Of a DNA stretch of 64,000 nucleotides, positions 25,568 through 34,925 are shown one piece after another; the first letter of the stretch is position 1, and every line of letters starts with the position of its first letter. The stretch lies in the NCBI RefSeq assembly GCF_024138395.1, contig NZ_JAMYDU010000013.1, positions 62,001-126,000 of the forward strand, read 5' to 3'. The notes under the pieces were generated by a model. The model searched no databases. It saw only the letters and a program-made list of their open reading frames with translations, and was not told the origin of the DNA. The DNA comes from Pseudomonas mandelii. GTDB lineage: Bacteria; Pseudomonadota; Gammaproteobacteria; Pseudomonadales; Pseudomonadaceae. The translations under genes were made by a program, and so were the position numbers.

Positions 25568-26479
25568 TCAAGCCGTAACGATTTTGGCGTTACGGCTGGT
25601 GATCACCAATGCCAGCATGCCAATACCCACCAGCACGGCACCGGTGACTTCTATCAGCACCGGTTGCTGTCTGAGCCAGACCCAGTGAAACAAGGTGACA
25701 AACAAGGTGTTCAGGTAGACGTAGGAAATCACCGTTGATGGTGAAATCACCCCGATTGCCCGATGCAGCAGCCAGAATGTCGCGAGGGTGCCAAACAGCG
25801 CCAGGTACACCAGCCAGAACATATCGCTCGACGACAACTGCGCGCCGCTGCGCCAACCGCCGTTAAACAGACAGAACACAAACAGAAACAGCGAGCCGAA
25901 CAGCATGTTCCAGAAGGTCATCGCCACCGGGTCACGTCCCTTCAAAGTCTTGGCCTTGAATCGTTGGCTCAGTGGCGAATAAAGCGCCATCGCCAGGCAG
26001 CCGACACCAAAGACCAGTACCGGGTACAGTGCCGGCAACTCGCCTGGAGCCGCCCCTTTTAGAATCATCAGCAGGGCACCGATCGCTGCAATCGACATCG
26101 GCAACAAGCGGGTTTTCAGGCTCGGGCTTGGCAACAGGAATACTTCAAAGAACAAAGTCATCAGCGGCACCAGGGTATACAGCGTTGCGGTATTGACCGC
26201 CGTCGTATAACGCAGCGCTTCAAACAGCGAACCAAAATACGTCGCCAGCAACAGCCCGAGAACTGCATGCGCCAGCAAGCCTCTGGCCGAGATCGGTGAG
26301 GTGTTTTTCAATAACAGCAGTGGCAAGAACATCAAGGCTGAAAACAACAGGCGCAGCCCGGTCAACAGGATTGGATCTATCGATTGGCTGACCTCTGCCG
26401 CCGCAAAGAAAGACGATGCGATCAGCATTGCCCAGATCAACATGCCCCAGTGAGCTTCTGCAAAACCGACTTGTTTCAT
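25568..26479 (-). CDS. EamA/DMT-superfamily transporter
   Basis: Inner-membrane protein of 303 residues with ten predicted helices in two EamA repeats, starting MKQVGFAEAHWGM. The ATG at 26479 follows GGAAGGAACGC and replaces a longer upstream frame. It faces the amidase gene and ends 6 bases from it. DMT proteins often export amino acids or metabolites, so it could export the product or an intermediate of the neighbouring operon; the opposite orientation leaves this open. Confidence 0.85.
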   Translation of the reverse strand: MKQVGFAEAHWGMLIWAMLIASSFFAAAEVSQSIDPILLTGLRLLFSALMFLPLLLLKNTSPISARGLLAHAVLGLLLATYFGSLFEALRYTTAVNTATLYTLVPLMTLFFEVFLLPSPSLKTRLLPMSIAAIGALLMILKGAAPGELPALYPVLVFGVGCLAMALYSPLSQRFKAKTLKGRDPVAMTFWNMLFGSLFLFVFCLFNGGWRSGAQLSSSDMFWLVYLALFGTLATFWLLHRAIGVISPSTVISYVYLNTLFVTLFHWVWLRQQPVLIEVTGAVLVGIGMLALVITSRNAKIVTA

Positions 26480-26516
26480 GCGTTCCTTCCCCTGCGTTTG
26501 AGCGGTAAACCGGCAT

Positions 26517-26598
26517 GTAGGAGCCAGGCTTGTCGGCGAAGGCGTCCTTAAGAGCGCCTTCGCCGGCAAGTCGGATCGCCGCACCGCTGGCTCCTACG
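26517..26598. repeat. REP-like inverted pair, variant type
   Basis: Two inverted arms (26517-26544 and 26555-26598) share GTAGGAGCCAG/CTGGCTCCTAC and GGCGAAGGCG/CGCCTTCGCC. The second arm contains a short insertion. It lies between the two transporter genes. Confidence 0.8.
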
Positions 26599-26607
26599 AA
26601 AAACAGC

Positions 26608-27795
26608 CTATTGGATATGCTGCGCGTATTGCCTTGGGTTGAAGCGCAGCACCATCACGATCATCACCGCCATCACCGCTGTGAGTGACCACCAGGCCCA
26701 TTCGAAGCTGCCCAATTGGTCGCGAATCATCCCGGCAATCAGCGGCGAGAGGCCCGCGATCAGGTAACCGATGCCTTGTACGAAGGCCGTCAGGCCGCCG
26801 GCACGACGCGGGTTGTCCAGATGATCGAGGGACACGATCAGGCTCATCGGGAACAGACCGCCAATACCCAGACCCAGCAGGCACGGCCATAGCAGGCTAA
26901 AGCGTTCCGGGCTGAGGATCAGGCCGCAGAAGCCGGCCATGATCAAGGCCAGCAGAACGACCAGTACCAGACGCTTGTCCTGGCTGCGGTTGGCAATTGC
27001 AGGTGTTATCAGCCCGGACACGACTTCCATGGCCGTGAGAAACCCCAGCAATAAACCGGCATTCTGTTCGCTCCAGCCTTTTTCCACGTAATACGGAGCA
27101 AGCCAGGCCAGCACACAGGTGTAGGAGGCCGTGCCCAAACCGAAGAAAACCGCCAACAGCCAAGCCCGTGAATTACCGACGAAGGATTCCTGGCGCCCCG
27201 TTGGCGCCGCCGGCAATGGCGCGATTGCAGAGCGCTGGGCAAGCCAGAAGACCAGGGCCACCAGCGTCAGTAGCGCCCAGATTGCCAGGCCCATCCGCCA
27301 ACTACCGGTTTGCGCCAGGACGAAAGGCGAGAACGATGCCGCAATCGCCGCTCCGCCCATGATCGAGGTGACATACAAACCCATGAACAGCGAAACGTTG
27401 TCGCTGAAGCGTGACTTGATCAGCGCCGGCATCACCGCCTGAATGAGGGCGATCCCCAACCCGGCCAATACCGCGCTGAGGATCAGCTCAAGGCTGCTGT
27501 CCAGGTACAGCCGCGAGACCGTGGCCACACCGATGATCAGCAACGACACAATGATGGTGCGATGTTCGCCGACGCGTTGCGCGATGCGCATTCCCAGGAA
27601 CATCGCCAGTCCCATCGCCATGACGGGCAGCATGGTCAGCAGCGAGGCGGTACTGAAACTTAATGGAACGTCCCCGCGAATGGCCGACAACAAAGGCCCG
27701 ACAGCGGCCATCGAAGGCCTCAGATTCAGTGCCACCAATACCACGCTGACCATCAGCCATCCGGCATAGGAGCTTGAAGTGCGAACGTTTTCCAT
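26608..27795 (-). CDS. MFS transporter, CynX/NimT type
   Basis: Twelve-helix major facilitator of 395 residues related to the cyanate/2-nitroimidazole transporter group. Marks include VALNLRPSMAAVGPLL in the first helix and the conserved GLGIGGLFPMSLIVSLDHL segment. The start at 27795 (MENVRTSSS) is preferred because the extra upstream frame is not hydrophobic or conserved. The substrate is unknown. It is divergent from the glutamine-synthetase-like gene and could be an efflux partner of the 18.65 kb operon or an unrelated uptake system. Confidence 0.85.
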   Translation of the reverse strand: MENVRTSSSYAGWLMVSVVLVALNLRPSMAAVGPLLSAIRGDVPLSFSTASLLTMLPVMAMGLAMFLGMRIAQRVGEHRTIIVSLLIIGVATVSRLYLDSSLELILSAVLAGLGIALIQAVMPALIKSRFSDNVSLFMGLYVTSIMGGAAIAASFSPFVLAQTGSWRMGLAIWALLTLVALVFWLAQRSAIAPLPAAPTGRQESFVGNSRAWLLAVFFGLGTASYTCVLAWLAPYYVEKGWSEQNAGLLLGFLTAMEVVSGLITPAIANRSQDKRLVLVVLLALIMAGFCGLILSPERFSLLWPCLLGLGIGGLFPMSLIVSLDHLDNPRRAGGLTAFVQGIGYLIAGLSPLIAGMIRDQLGSFEWAWWSLTAVMAVMIVMVLRFNPRQYAQHIQ

Positions 27796-28273
27796 AAGGG
27801 AACCCCAAATATACAAGGCTTCGATTAGGCCGCTCCAAGCCTGTCGGGGCAAACTGAAAAGTCACTGGCACTATCGAGAAATTAGGTTTTGTAACTTGCG
27901 TGATTGTTTAGCCAATCTGCAACCAAGGTTCATCAAGTCTGGATTTAACGGCTTATCTGCCCGTGTGACGCTGCTTTGCATCTGTTTACTGCGGTCTTTT
28001 CCATGGACGTCTGGCTGATCGGAATCAAACACGAGGGGGCGCCTGGTGCCACTTCGAGCTTTTATCCATGTCGTCTATATAGACCTGCCTGCGCATTGAG
28101 TTTGTCCGCACTCCCTTCTGAACTGGCCTTCTGGGCACTGTGGCACTGCCGCCACGCACGCCCGCCGGATTCCTGCACGTCCCGTTGATTGTTCTGACAG
28201 GTCCCGCGCTGTGCGCCGGGATCAAATCGGCGGCGCCTGTGCGTTTGCCTGACGCGGATAGACGAGAATTCCC
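27796..28273. promoter_or_regulatory. MFS/glutamine-synthetase-like divergent region
   Basis: There is no supported gene in these 478 bases. A perfect 12-bp palindrome, GTCTATATAGAC, at 28073-28084 is a possible operator of GntR-like layout. Promoters for both divergent genes are expected. Confidence 0.5.
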
Positions 28274-29656
28274 ATGAGCTGTGCCACGACATCCTTCGCC
28301 ACGAAAGAACAAGCCCTGTCCTTCCTGGAACACAATCCGGATATCGAGATGTTCGAGCTGTTCATCCTCGACAACAATGGTGTACCACGGGGCAAGTTGC
28401 TGCATCGCGATGAACTGCTGGCGGTGTACGAGAGCGGGCGGCCGCTGCCAAGTACCATTCTGGGCCTGACCATCAATGGCGATGACGTGGAAAATTCCGG
28501 GCTGGTCTGGGACGTCGGTGATATTGATTGCCGAGCCTACCCGATCAGCGGCAGTTTGCAGCGTATGCCGTGGCGATTGATTCCCACCGCGGCGGTGCAG
28601 GTCAGCATGCATCCAAAAGAGGGCATGCCCGCGACCATCGCCGACCCACGGCATCTACTGGCCAAGGTCATCGAGGGCTTGCAGGCCGACGGTTATTACC
28701 CGGTGATGGCGGCGGAGCTGGAGTTCTATTTGCTGGATCAGCAGCGCGACAGCAACGGTCGGCCGCAGCCGGCGCGGGATGTTGATGGCGGACGGCCACG
28801 TGGGACTCAGGTCTATGGCTTACGTGAGCTTGAGCAGATCGAGCCGTTTCTGGCCGACCTCTACAGCGCCTGCAAGCTTCAGGGCATTCCGGCGCGCACG
28901 GCGATCTCCGAATACGCGCCGGGGCAGGTGGAAATCACCCTCGAACACCGCACCGATGCTTTGCAGGCGATGGATGAAGCGGTGCGCTACAAACGGCTGG
29001 TCAAAGGCGTGGCTCACAAGCACGGGATGACGGCCTGCTTCATGGCCAAGCCTTTCGATGACCTGGCTGGCACCGGCATGCACATGCACGTCAGCCTGGC
29101 GGACAAGGATGGCAACAACCTGTTCGCCAGCGAAGCCCCGGACGGCACGCCGCTGCTCAAGCATGCGGTCGGCGGGATGCTCAGCACGTTGCTCGATTCA
29201 TTGCTGCTGTTCTGTCCGAACGCCAACTCGTACCGTCGTTTCCAGACCAACAGCTATGCACCACTGGCGGCCACCTGGGGCGTGGACAACCGCACCGTGA
29301 GTTTGCGAGTGCCCGGCGGGCCAGCATTCTCCCGGCATATCGAACACCGCATCTGTGGTGCCGACGCCAATCCGTACCTGGCGGCTGCGGCGATTCTGGC
29401 CGGGATTCATCGCGGCATCCGTGAGCAGCTTGACCCTGGAGCACCCGTGGAGGGCAACGGGTACGCCCAGGCGACGGAATTATTGCCCACTGACTGGTTG
29501 ACCACGTTGCGAGCGCTGGAGGCATCGACCTGGGCGCGGGAAGCCTTCGGCAGTGAGTTTCTTGGCGTGTATCTGGCGGTGAAACGTGCCGAATACCGGC
29601 AGTTCATGGGCGAAGTCGGTGAGCAGGACTGGCGCTGGTATCTGCATCAGGCCTGA
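28274..29656 (+). CDS. glutamine synthetase family protein, gamma-glutamylpolyamine synthetase-like
   Basis: Type I glutamine-synthetase-fold ligase of 460 residues. The catalytic domain shows EFYLLDQQ (metal ligand), KPFDDLAGTGMHMHVSL (ATP/metal site) and NSYRRFQTNSYAPL. It lacks the adenylylation-site tyrosine region of GlnA and matches the PuuA/SpuI-type enzymes that gamma-glutamylate putrescine or related amines for catabolism. Pseudomonads carry several paralogues, so the exact amine is unknown. A terminator follows at 29696. Confidence 0.87.
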   Translation: MSCATTSFATKEQALSFLEHNPDIEMFELFILDNNGVPRGKLLHRDELLAVYESGRPLPSTILGLTINGDDVENSGLVWDVGDIDCRAYPISGSLQRMPWRLIPTAAVQVSMHPKEGMPATIADPRHLLAKVIEGLQADGYYPVMAAELEFYLLDQQRDSNGRPQPARDVDGGRPRGTQVYGLRELEQIEPFLADLYSACKLQGIPARTAISEYAPGQVEITLEHRTDALQAMDEAVRYKRLVKGVAHKHGMTACFMAKPFDDLAGTGMHMHVSLADKDGNNLFASEAPDGTPLLKHAVGGMLSTLLDSLLLFCPNANSYRRFQTNSYAPLAATWGVDNRTVSLRVPGGPAFSRHIEHRICGADANPYLAAAAILAGIHRGIREQLDPGAPVEGNGYAQATELLPTDWLTTLRALEASTWAREAFGSEFLGVYLAVKRAEYRQFMGEVGEQDWRWYLHQA

Positions 29657-29695
29657 AACTAATCGCCACAGTTGAAAGTTTTGGCCTAATGCCAT

Positions 29696-29723
29696 TAGCC
29701 AACTAATCGTTGGCTTCTTTTTC
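29696..29723 (+). terminator. terminator after the glutamine-synthetase-like gene
   Basis: The stem AGCCAAC with GTTGGCT around a TAATC loop is followed by TCTTTTT. It separates this gene from the EptA-like gene. Confidence 0.8.
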
Positions 29724-29824
29724 ACGAAAAATTGAGGGTTGGCTGCTTAAAGTTTGTGTGGTTGCGGTAAATGAAATTTTCACATTTATCGCGGGGCACT
29801 TCTTTTCAGGAACAGCCGATCATC

Positions 29825-31474
29825 ATGTTGAAGTTAAAAGCCATGCGCCCCGAGTGGGTGACGTTGATTGCCAGCGCCTTTTTATTGACGGGATTCAATT
29901 CAGTACTCTGGCAACACCTGTTTGATATCACCGCTGCAGACGGTCAAGGCATCGCCATGCGTGTTGCATTCGGGCTAATGATTCTGGCAGTTTTCAACAT
30001 CGTGCTAACCTTGCTGGCATTCCGGTTTGTGATGAAGCCCGTGTTGACGCTGATCTTTTTGGTCAGTGCCGGTGTGGCCTATTTCATGAGCCAATACGGT
30101 GTATTGATTGACGCCGGTATGTTTCGTAACTTCGCAGAAACCAATGCCACGGAAGTGCGCGACTTACTGTCCGTGAAGTGGTTTGTTTATATTGTATTGC
30201 TCGGAGTTTTGCCATCGTGGTTGTTGTGGAAGACGCCGGTTAATTACCGTCGTTGGCACCGGGAATTATTAAGTAAAGTGCTGGTGAGTGTCGCATCGGT
30301 TGCGGTAATCGGTGGTGTCGCCCTGGTCAACTATCAAGGCCTGTCGTCGTTATTTCGCAATCACCATGAATTGCGCCTGATGGTGGTGCCAAGCAACTAT
30401 ATTGGTGCCTCGCTCGGCTATCTGCGCGAGCAAGTCGTTTCTGCCCAACAACCCTTTGTCAAACTCGGTGAAGATGCCAGGAAAAACCCGGTCTGGCAGA
30501 CCCACGGCCGTAAATCCCTGACGGTACTGGTGGTGGGCGAAAGTGCCCGGGCCGAGAACTTCGGCATCCTCGGTTATGACCGCGACACCACCCCCCAACT
30601 GGATAAGGAGGCCGGCCTGATTGCCTTCACCGACGTGTATTCTTGCGGCACCGAAACGGCCGTGTCGGTGCCTTGCATGTTCTCCAACATGGGCCGCAAG
30701 GAGTACAACGCCAGCAAGGCAAAGAACCAGGAAGGTCTGCTGGACGTGCTCAAGCACGCCGGCCTCGAGGTGATCTGGCGGGATAATCAGTCCGGCTGCA
30801 AAGGCACTTGCGATCGAGTCACTGTCGACGACGTAAGCAACCTGAAAGACCCGGTGCTGTGCGCCAACAGCGAGTGCCGCGATGAAATTCTCCTGCAAGG
30901 TTTGCAGCACTTCATCGACACGCTGGATAAAGACACCGTGCTGGTACTGCATCAAATGGGCAGTCACGGTCCGGAATATTTCAAGCGCTACCCGAAAGAG
31001 TACGAACGCTTCACCCCGGTGTGTGAAAGCAATGCGCTGAACGATTGCAGCCGCGAAAGTATCGTCAATGGCTACGACAATACGTTGGTGTACACCGACC
31101 ATGTGCTGTCGACCCTGATCGATCTGTTGCGCAGTAATCAGGACAAAGTCGATACCGCCATGCTCTATCTGTCGGACCACGGCGAATCGCTGGGCGAATA
31201 CAACCTGTTCCTTCATGGCACGCCTTACATGTTGGCGCCGGAACAACAGAAGCATGTCGCGATGCTGGCGTGGTTCTCCGACAGCTATCAAAAATCGTTC
31301 TCGGTCGACACCCATTGCCTGCAACTGAGTCGCGAAAAGCCCTTGAGCCAGGACAATCTGTTCCATTCGATGCTGGGCCTGCTGGAGGTCAACAGCAAGG
31401 TCTACGACCCAGGGCTGGACATGTTTGCCGGTTGCCGCGGCGCAGTGATTGACGGTGTGCTGGCCAAAGAATGA
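29825..31474 (+). CDS. phosphoethanolamine transferase, EptA-like
   Basis: Inner-membrane enzyme of about 549 residues that would add phosphoethanolamine to lipid A, lowering negative charge and polymyxin affinity. Five N-terminal membrane helices (to about residue 190) precede a sulfatase-fold domain with VVGESARAENFGILGYDRD, the nucleophile threonine in CGTETAVSVPCMFS and metal ligands in YLSDHGESLGEYNLFLHGTP. Two in-frame starts exist; 29825 (MLKLKAMRPEW) fits the family N-terminus better than 29771, but neither has a strong ribosome binding site. No PmrAB-type two-component genes are adjacent. Confidence 0.88.
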   Translation: MLKLKAMRPEWVTLIASAFLLTGFNSVLWQHLFDITAADGQGIAMRVAFGLMILAVFNIVLTLLAFRFVMKPVLTLIFLVSAGVAYFMSQYGVLIDAGMFRNFAETNATEVRDLLSVKWFVYIVLLGVLPSWLLWKTPVNYRRWHRELLSKVLVSVASVAVIGGVALVNYQGLSSLFRNHHELRLMVVPSNYIGASLGYLREQVVSAQQPFVKLGEDARKNPVWQTHGRKSLTVLVVGESARAENFGILGYDRDTTPQLDKEAGLIAFTDVYSCGTETAVSVPCMFSNMGRKEYNASKAKNQEGLLDVLKHAGLEVIWRDNQSGCKGTCDRVTVDDVSNLKDPVLCANSECRDEILLQGLQHFIDTLDKDTVLVLHQMGSHGPEYFKRYPKEYERFTPVCESNALNDCSRESIVNGYDNTLVYTDHVLSTLIDLLRSNQDKVDTAMLYLSDHGESLGEYNLFLHGTPYMLAPEQQKHVAMLAWFSDSYQKSFSVDTHCLQLSREKPLSQDNLFHSMLGLLEVNSKVYDPGLDMFAGCRGAVIDGVLAKE

Positions 31475-31760
31475 GCCCGTCGACCTTTTTTTCACGCGCC
31501 AGTGGTTAATCTGCCGTCAGTCGATATCGTGGCCCTAAAGTACCGCACTGCCTGATTTCGCGACTGCTTCGCAGCCGAACGCAGGCTTCGCCAGCTGCTA
31601 CGGGTCGCGTCACGGCTTAACTGATTGCATACGGCAAGCCCTGCTTTGTCGGATTATTCTTTTGTCCAGCAGGTATTTTCGCTAAAGCTCTTGTTCAGTG
31701 GATGCGCGGAAATCGCCGGGGGCGATATATACTGCGCGCCATTCTTCAAGGGAGAGCCGT
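31475..31760. other. intergenic region before rnd
   Basis: 286 bases without a gene. The stretch at 31561-31581 (CGACTGCTTCGCAGCCGAACG) is repeated exactly at 52498-52518. The rnd promoter is expected near 31690-31740, where the sequence becomes AT-rich (GGCGATATATACTG). Confidence 0.5.
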
Positions 31761-32894
31761 GTGGCCATCGATATTCACTGGATTCGCGACAACGATAGCC
31801 TCGGTCAGTTTTGCGCCGAGTGGCAGCAGCTGCCATTCGTTGCCCTCGACACCGAATTCATGCGGGTCGACACCTTTTACCCGATCGCAGGCCTGCTGCA
31901 GATCGGCGATGGCGTACGCGCTTACCTGATTGACCCGCTGACCATCGACAATTGGCAGCCATTGGCCGCGTTGCTGGAAAACCCGGCCGTGGTCAAAGTC
32001 GTCCACGCGTGCAGCGAAGACCTCGAAGTATTACTGCGCCTGACCGGTAGCCTGCCGGCGCCGTTGTTCGACACCCAACTGGCTGCCGCTTACCTGAACC
32101 TGGGTTTCTCCATGGGCTATTCGCGGCTGGTGCAGGAAGTGCTCGGCATCGACCTGCCCAAGGGCGAAACCCGTTCCGACTGGCTGCAACGTCCACTGTC
32201 CGACACCCAGATCAGCTATGCCGCTGAAGATGCCTTGCATCTGGCGGAAGTTTTCGTACAGCTGCGTCCGAAGCTGTCTGACGAAAAATACGCCTGGGTC
32301 CTGGAAGACGGTGCCGAGCTGGTGGCCAATCTGCGTCGCGAGGTCGACCCGTATGAGGTCTATCGCGACGCCAAACTGGCCTGGAAGCTGTCCCGCGCCC
32401 AACTCGCCGTATTGCGTGAACTCTGCGCTTGGCGTGAAACGCAAGCCCGTGCCCGTGATTTGCCGCGCAACCGCATCATCCGTGAACACTCCCTGTGGCC
32501 ATTGGCGCGCACGCAACCGGACAACCTCGGCGCGCTGGCGAAAATCGAAGACATGCACCCGCGTACCGTGCGTCAGGATGGCGAATTTCTGCTTGATCTG
32601 ATCAAGCGCTCTGGCAGTGTGTCGCCTGAACAATGGCCGCCCGCAGTGCCGGAGCCATTGCCGGTGGAAGCCGCCGCGCTGGTCAAACAGCTGCGCGCCA
32701 TCGGTCAGGCCGAAGCCGAGCGACTGAACATCGCGCCAGAGCTGATGCTGCGCAAGAAAACCCTGGAAGCGCTGCTCAAAAGCGGCTTCCCCAATGGTCC
32801 TTACCAATTGCCTGATTCGCTGCGTGGCTGGCGCCGCGAATTGATGGGCCAGGCGCTGCTCGACAGCCTGGCCACCGCCGGAGAACAGCCTTGA
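31761..32894 (+). CDS. rnd: ribonuclease D
   Basis: 3'-5' exoribonuclease of 377 residues that trims tRNA and other structured RNA precursors. The DEDD exonuclease domain begins at FVALDTEFMRVDTFYP (Exo I), with further acidic motifs near residues 85-95 and 160. An HRDC nucleic-acid-binding domain covers about 210-290. The GTG start at 31761 follows AAGGGAGAGCC and gives the family N-terminus VAIDIHWI. The stop overlaps the ycgL start. Confidence 0.94.
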   Translation: MAIDIHWIRDNDSLGQFCAEWQQLPFVALDTEFMRVDTFYPIAGLLQIGDGVRAYLIDPLTIDNWQPLAALLENPAVVKVVHACSEDLEVLLRLTGSLPAPLFDTQLAAAYLNLGFSMGYSRLVQEVLGIDLPKGETRSDWLQRPLSDTQISYAAEDALHLAEVFVQLRPKLSDEKYAWVLEDGAELVANLRREVDPYEVYRDAKLAWKLSRAQLAVLRELCAWRETQARARDLPRNRIIREHSLWPLARTQPDNLGALAKIEDMHPRTVRQDGEFLLDLIKRSGSVSPEQWPPAVPEPLPVEAAALVKQLRAIGQAEAERLNIAPELMLRKKTLEALLKSGFPNGPYQLPDSLRGWRRELMGQALLDSLATAGEQP

Positions 32895-33184
32895 AACGTA
32901 TTTGCTCCATCTACCAAAGCTCCAAGCGCAGCGGCATGTACCTTTATGTGCTCAAAAGCGATGCGCTTGAACGTGTGCCGGAAGCGCTGAAGCTGGCCTT
33001 CGGCAAGCCGAAACATTCCTTCGATCTGGTGCTGTCGCCCGAGCGCAAACTGGCCAGTGAAGACATTGTCGTCGTGCTGGAAAACCTCGAGAAGCAGGGC
33101 TATCACCTGCAAATGCCGCCGGCCGAAGACGAATACATCGAGCATCTACCGGAAGAATTGCTGCGACGCAACGACCCGATGTGA
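32891..33184 (+). CDS. ycgL: YcgL domain protein
   Basis: Small protein of 97 residues with a YcgL domain (KRICSIYQSSKRSGMYLYVL at the start, FDLVLSPERKLA in the middle). The family is widespread in gammaproteobacteria and of unproven function. The start codon is TTG at 32891, overlapping the rnd stop codon (TTGA), so translation is coupled to rnd. Confidence 0.9.
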   Translation: MKRICSIYQSSKRSGMYLYVLKSDALERVPEALKLAFGKPKHSFDLVLSPERKLASEDIVVVLENLEKQGYHLQMPPAEDEYIEHLPEELLRRNDPM

Positions 33185-33214
33185 TCGGCAGACAGGCTCT
33201 GTTCAGGAGCCTTT

Positions 33215-33325
33215 ATGAAACACTGGAATGATTTTGGCGATAGCCAGGGCGATGGAGTGATACTCCGTCGGCGGCTGTCTGCACTGTTTTTGAAAGGTTT
33301 GAACCATGCGCGTTCTGATTGCTGA
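33215..33325 (+). CDS. possible 36-aa leader ORF before the dehydrogenase
   Basis: A 36-codon frame, MKHWNDFGDSQGDGVI at its start, has a good AGGAG site 5 bases before the ATG and overlaps the start of the next gene by 20 bases. It could couple translation of the dehydrogenase. I do not recognise the peptide, and it may be chance. Confidence 0.25.
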   Translation: MKHWNDFGDSQGDGVILRRRLSALFLKGLNHARSDC

Positions 33326-34238
33326 ACACGACCACCCTGTGTATGCCCAACTGTTGCGTCAGGCAGCGCCTGATCTGGAAGTATTGACCAGCGGCGACTC
33401 CGCCGAACTGGCCCGTCAGGCCGCCGAGTGCCAGGTCTGGCTCGGTCAGCCGGACCTGCTGGCGACCTTGCTGCGTCAGGGCCACGAACCACAATGGCTG
33501 CAATCGACTTGGGCCGGCATCACGCCGTTGCTGGCCGACGGCCTGCCCCGGCACTATCGCCTGACTCGCGCGGTAGGGATTTTCGGTCAGGTCATGGCCG
33601 AATTCGTACTGACTTACATGCTCGGCCACGAGCGCGAAGTATTGCCGCGGCTGGTCAGCCAGGTCGAGCGCAAATGGGACAATCGTCAGGGCCAAAGCCT
33701 GGCCGGACGCAAAGTGTTGATCGTCGGCACCGGTGACATCGGTCAGACGGTGGCGCAGTTTCTGCTGCCGTTTGGCGTCGAGTTGTATGGCATCGCCAGC
33801 ACCGCCCGGGAGCAGGCGCCGTTTGTCGAAGTTGGCGCGCTGAGCGATTTGCCGCGACTGGTTGGCGAAGTGGATTACGTGATCAATCTGCTGCCGAACA
33901 CCCCCAATACTCACGACCTGTACGACGCCGCACTGTTCAAGCAGTTCAAACCGACCGGATTGTTCATCAACGTCGGGCGCGGCGTGGCGGTGGTCGATGC
34001 GGATCTGGTGGAAGCCTTGAAGGAAGGGCATCTGGCCGGCGCCGTGATCGACGTCTGCCGTCAGGAGCCGCTGCCGCAACGCCATCCGTTCTGGACCGCG
34101 TGGGGCCTGCTGCTGACCGGCCACAGTTCGGCACCGACTTCGCCACCCATGATGGTGAAGTTGTTCGTCGAAAACCTGCGGGCATATCAGGCGGGCGAAG
34201 CGTTGCGTGGGGAAGTGGATTTCAATCGCGGGTATTGA
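33306..34238 (+). CDS. D-isomer 2-hydroxyacid dehydrogenase (GhrA-like)
   Basis: NAD(P)-dependent dehydrogenase of 310 residues that reduces glyoxylate/hydroxypyruvate-type keto acids. The Rossmann motif VLIVGTGDIGQTVAQFL is at about residues 137-153. The catalytic arginine/glutamate region and the NVGRGVAVVDADLV signature follow, with a histidine in TGHSSAPTS near the C-terminus. Family length is normal. The REP pair after it separates it from the convergent nitroreductase gene. Confidence 0.88.
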   Translation: MRVLIAEHDHPVYAQLLRQAAPDLEVLTSGDSAELARQAAECQVWLGQPDLLATLLRQGHEPQWLQSTWAGITPLLADGLPRHYRLTRAVGIFGQVMAEFVLTYMLGHEREVLPRLVSQVERKWDNRQGQSLAGRKVLIVGTGDIGQTVAQFLLPFGVELYGIASTAREQAPFVEVGALSDLPRLVGEVDYVINLLPNTPNTHDLYDAALFKQFKPTGLFINVGRGVAVVDADLVEALKEGHLAGAVIDVCRQEPLPQRHPFWTAWGLLLTGHSSAPTSPPMMVKLFVENLRAYQAGEALRGEVDFNRGY

Positions 34239-34248
34239 GGCGCAGCTG

Positions 34249-34324
34249 AAAAGATCGCAGCCTTCGGCAGCTCCTACAGGGTTTTGTGAACACCTGTAGG
34301 AGCTGCCGAAGGCTGCGATCTTTT
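34249..34324. repeat. REP pair, GATCGCAGCCTTCGGCAGC type
   Basis: Inverted arms 34249-34280 and 34293-34324 are perfect over 32 bases, enclosing a 12-base loop. It lies between convergent genes. The same family occurs at 35663 and 43239. Confidence 0.92.
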
Positions 34325-34328
34325 GCTT

Positions 34329-34925
34329 TTAGAGGGTGAAATCACCTTCAGCCGCCAACTCGCTCAGCGGACGACGCGGGCTTGGCTCTTCGCGCGCTTG
34401 CAGGTACTCGGCCAGCGTCGCCTTGTCACCCAGCTTGCCGATCGCCACCGCCGCGTGCAGTGCATAGCCCTCAGGAATATTCAGCTCTTTGCGAGTCAGT
34501 TCCTGATCGAAACCAGCCATGCCGTGGGTGTGCCAGCCGCTGATGCTCGCTTGCAGGGCCAAGTGGCCCCAGGCCGAACCGGTGTCGAAAGTGTGGGATT
34601 GCGCCGGTGTTTCTTCGGTGGCGCCAGGTATCGCAAAGGTGGTTTTCGAGATCACGATCACCAGCGCCGAGGCATGCTGCGCCCAGCTGCGGTTGAACTC
34701 GTTCAGCAGCCCCAGGTAACGCTCCCAGTTTGGTGTGTCGCGGCGCGCATAGAGAAACCGCCAAGGCTGCGAGTTGTACGCCGATGGCGCCCAGCGCGCG
34801 GCTTCGAAGAAGCTCAGCAGGGTCTCTTCGGCAATGGCTTCGCCAGTGAAGGCGCGGGGCGACCAGCGATCGGTGAACTGAGGGTGAATGGCGTAGTCGG
34901 CAACGCGTGGGTTAGCACTCATCAA
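34329..34925 (-). CDS. nitroreductase family FMN oxidoreductase
   Basis: FMN-dependent NAD(P)H oxidoreductase of 198 residues. The FMN-binding motif QFTDRWSPRAFTGEAI is at the N-terminus, AARWAPSAYNSQPWRFLYAR follows, and a C-terminal glycine-rich AIGKLGDKATLAEYL segment is typical. Such enzymes reduce nitroaromatics or quinones; the physiological substrate is unknown. The ATG at 34925 follows AAAGGAATCTCTTG. Confidence 0.87.
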   Translation of the reverse strand: MMSANPRVADYAIHPQFTDRWSPRAFTGEAIAEETLLSFFEAARWAPSAYNSQPWRFLYARRDTPNWERYLGLLNEFNRSWAQHASALVIVISKTTFAIPGATEETPAQSHTFDTGSAWGHLALQASISGWHTHGMAGFDQELTRKELNIPEGYALHAAVAIGKLGDKATLAEYLQAREEPSPRRPLSELAAEGDFTL

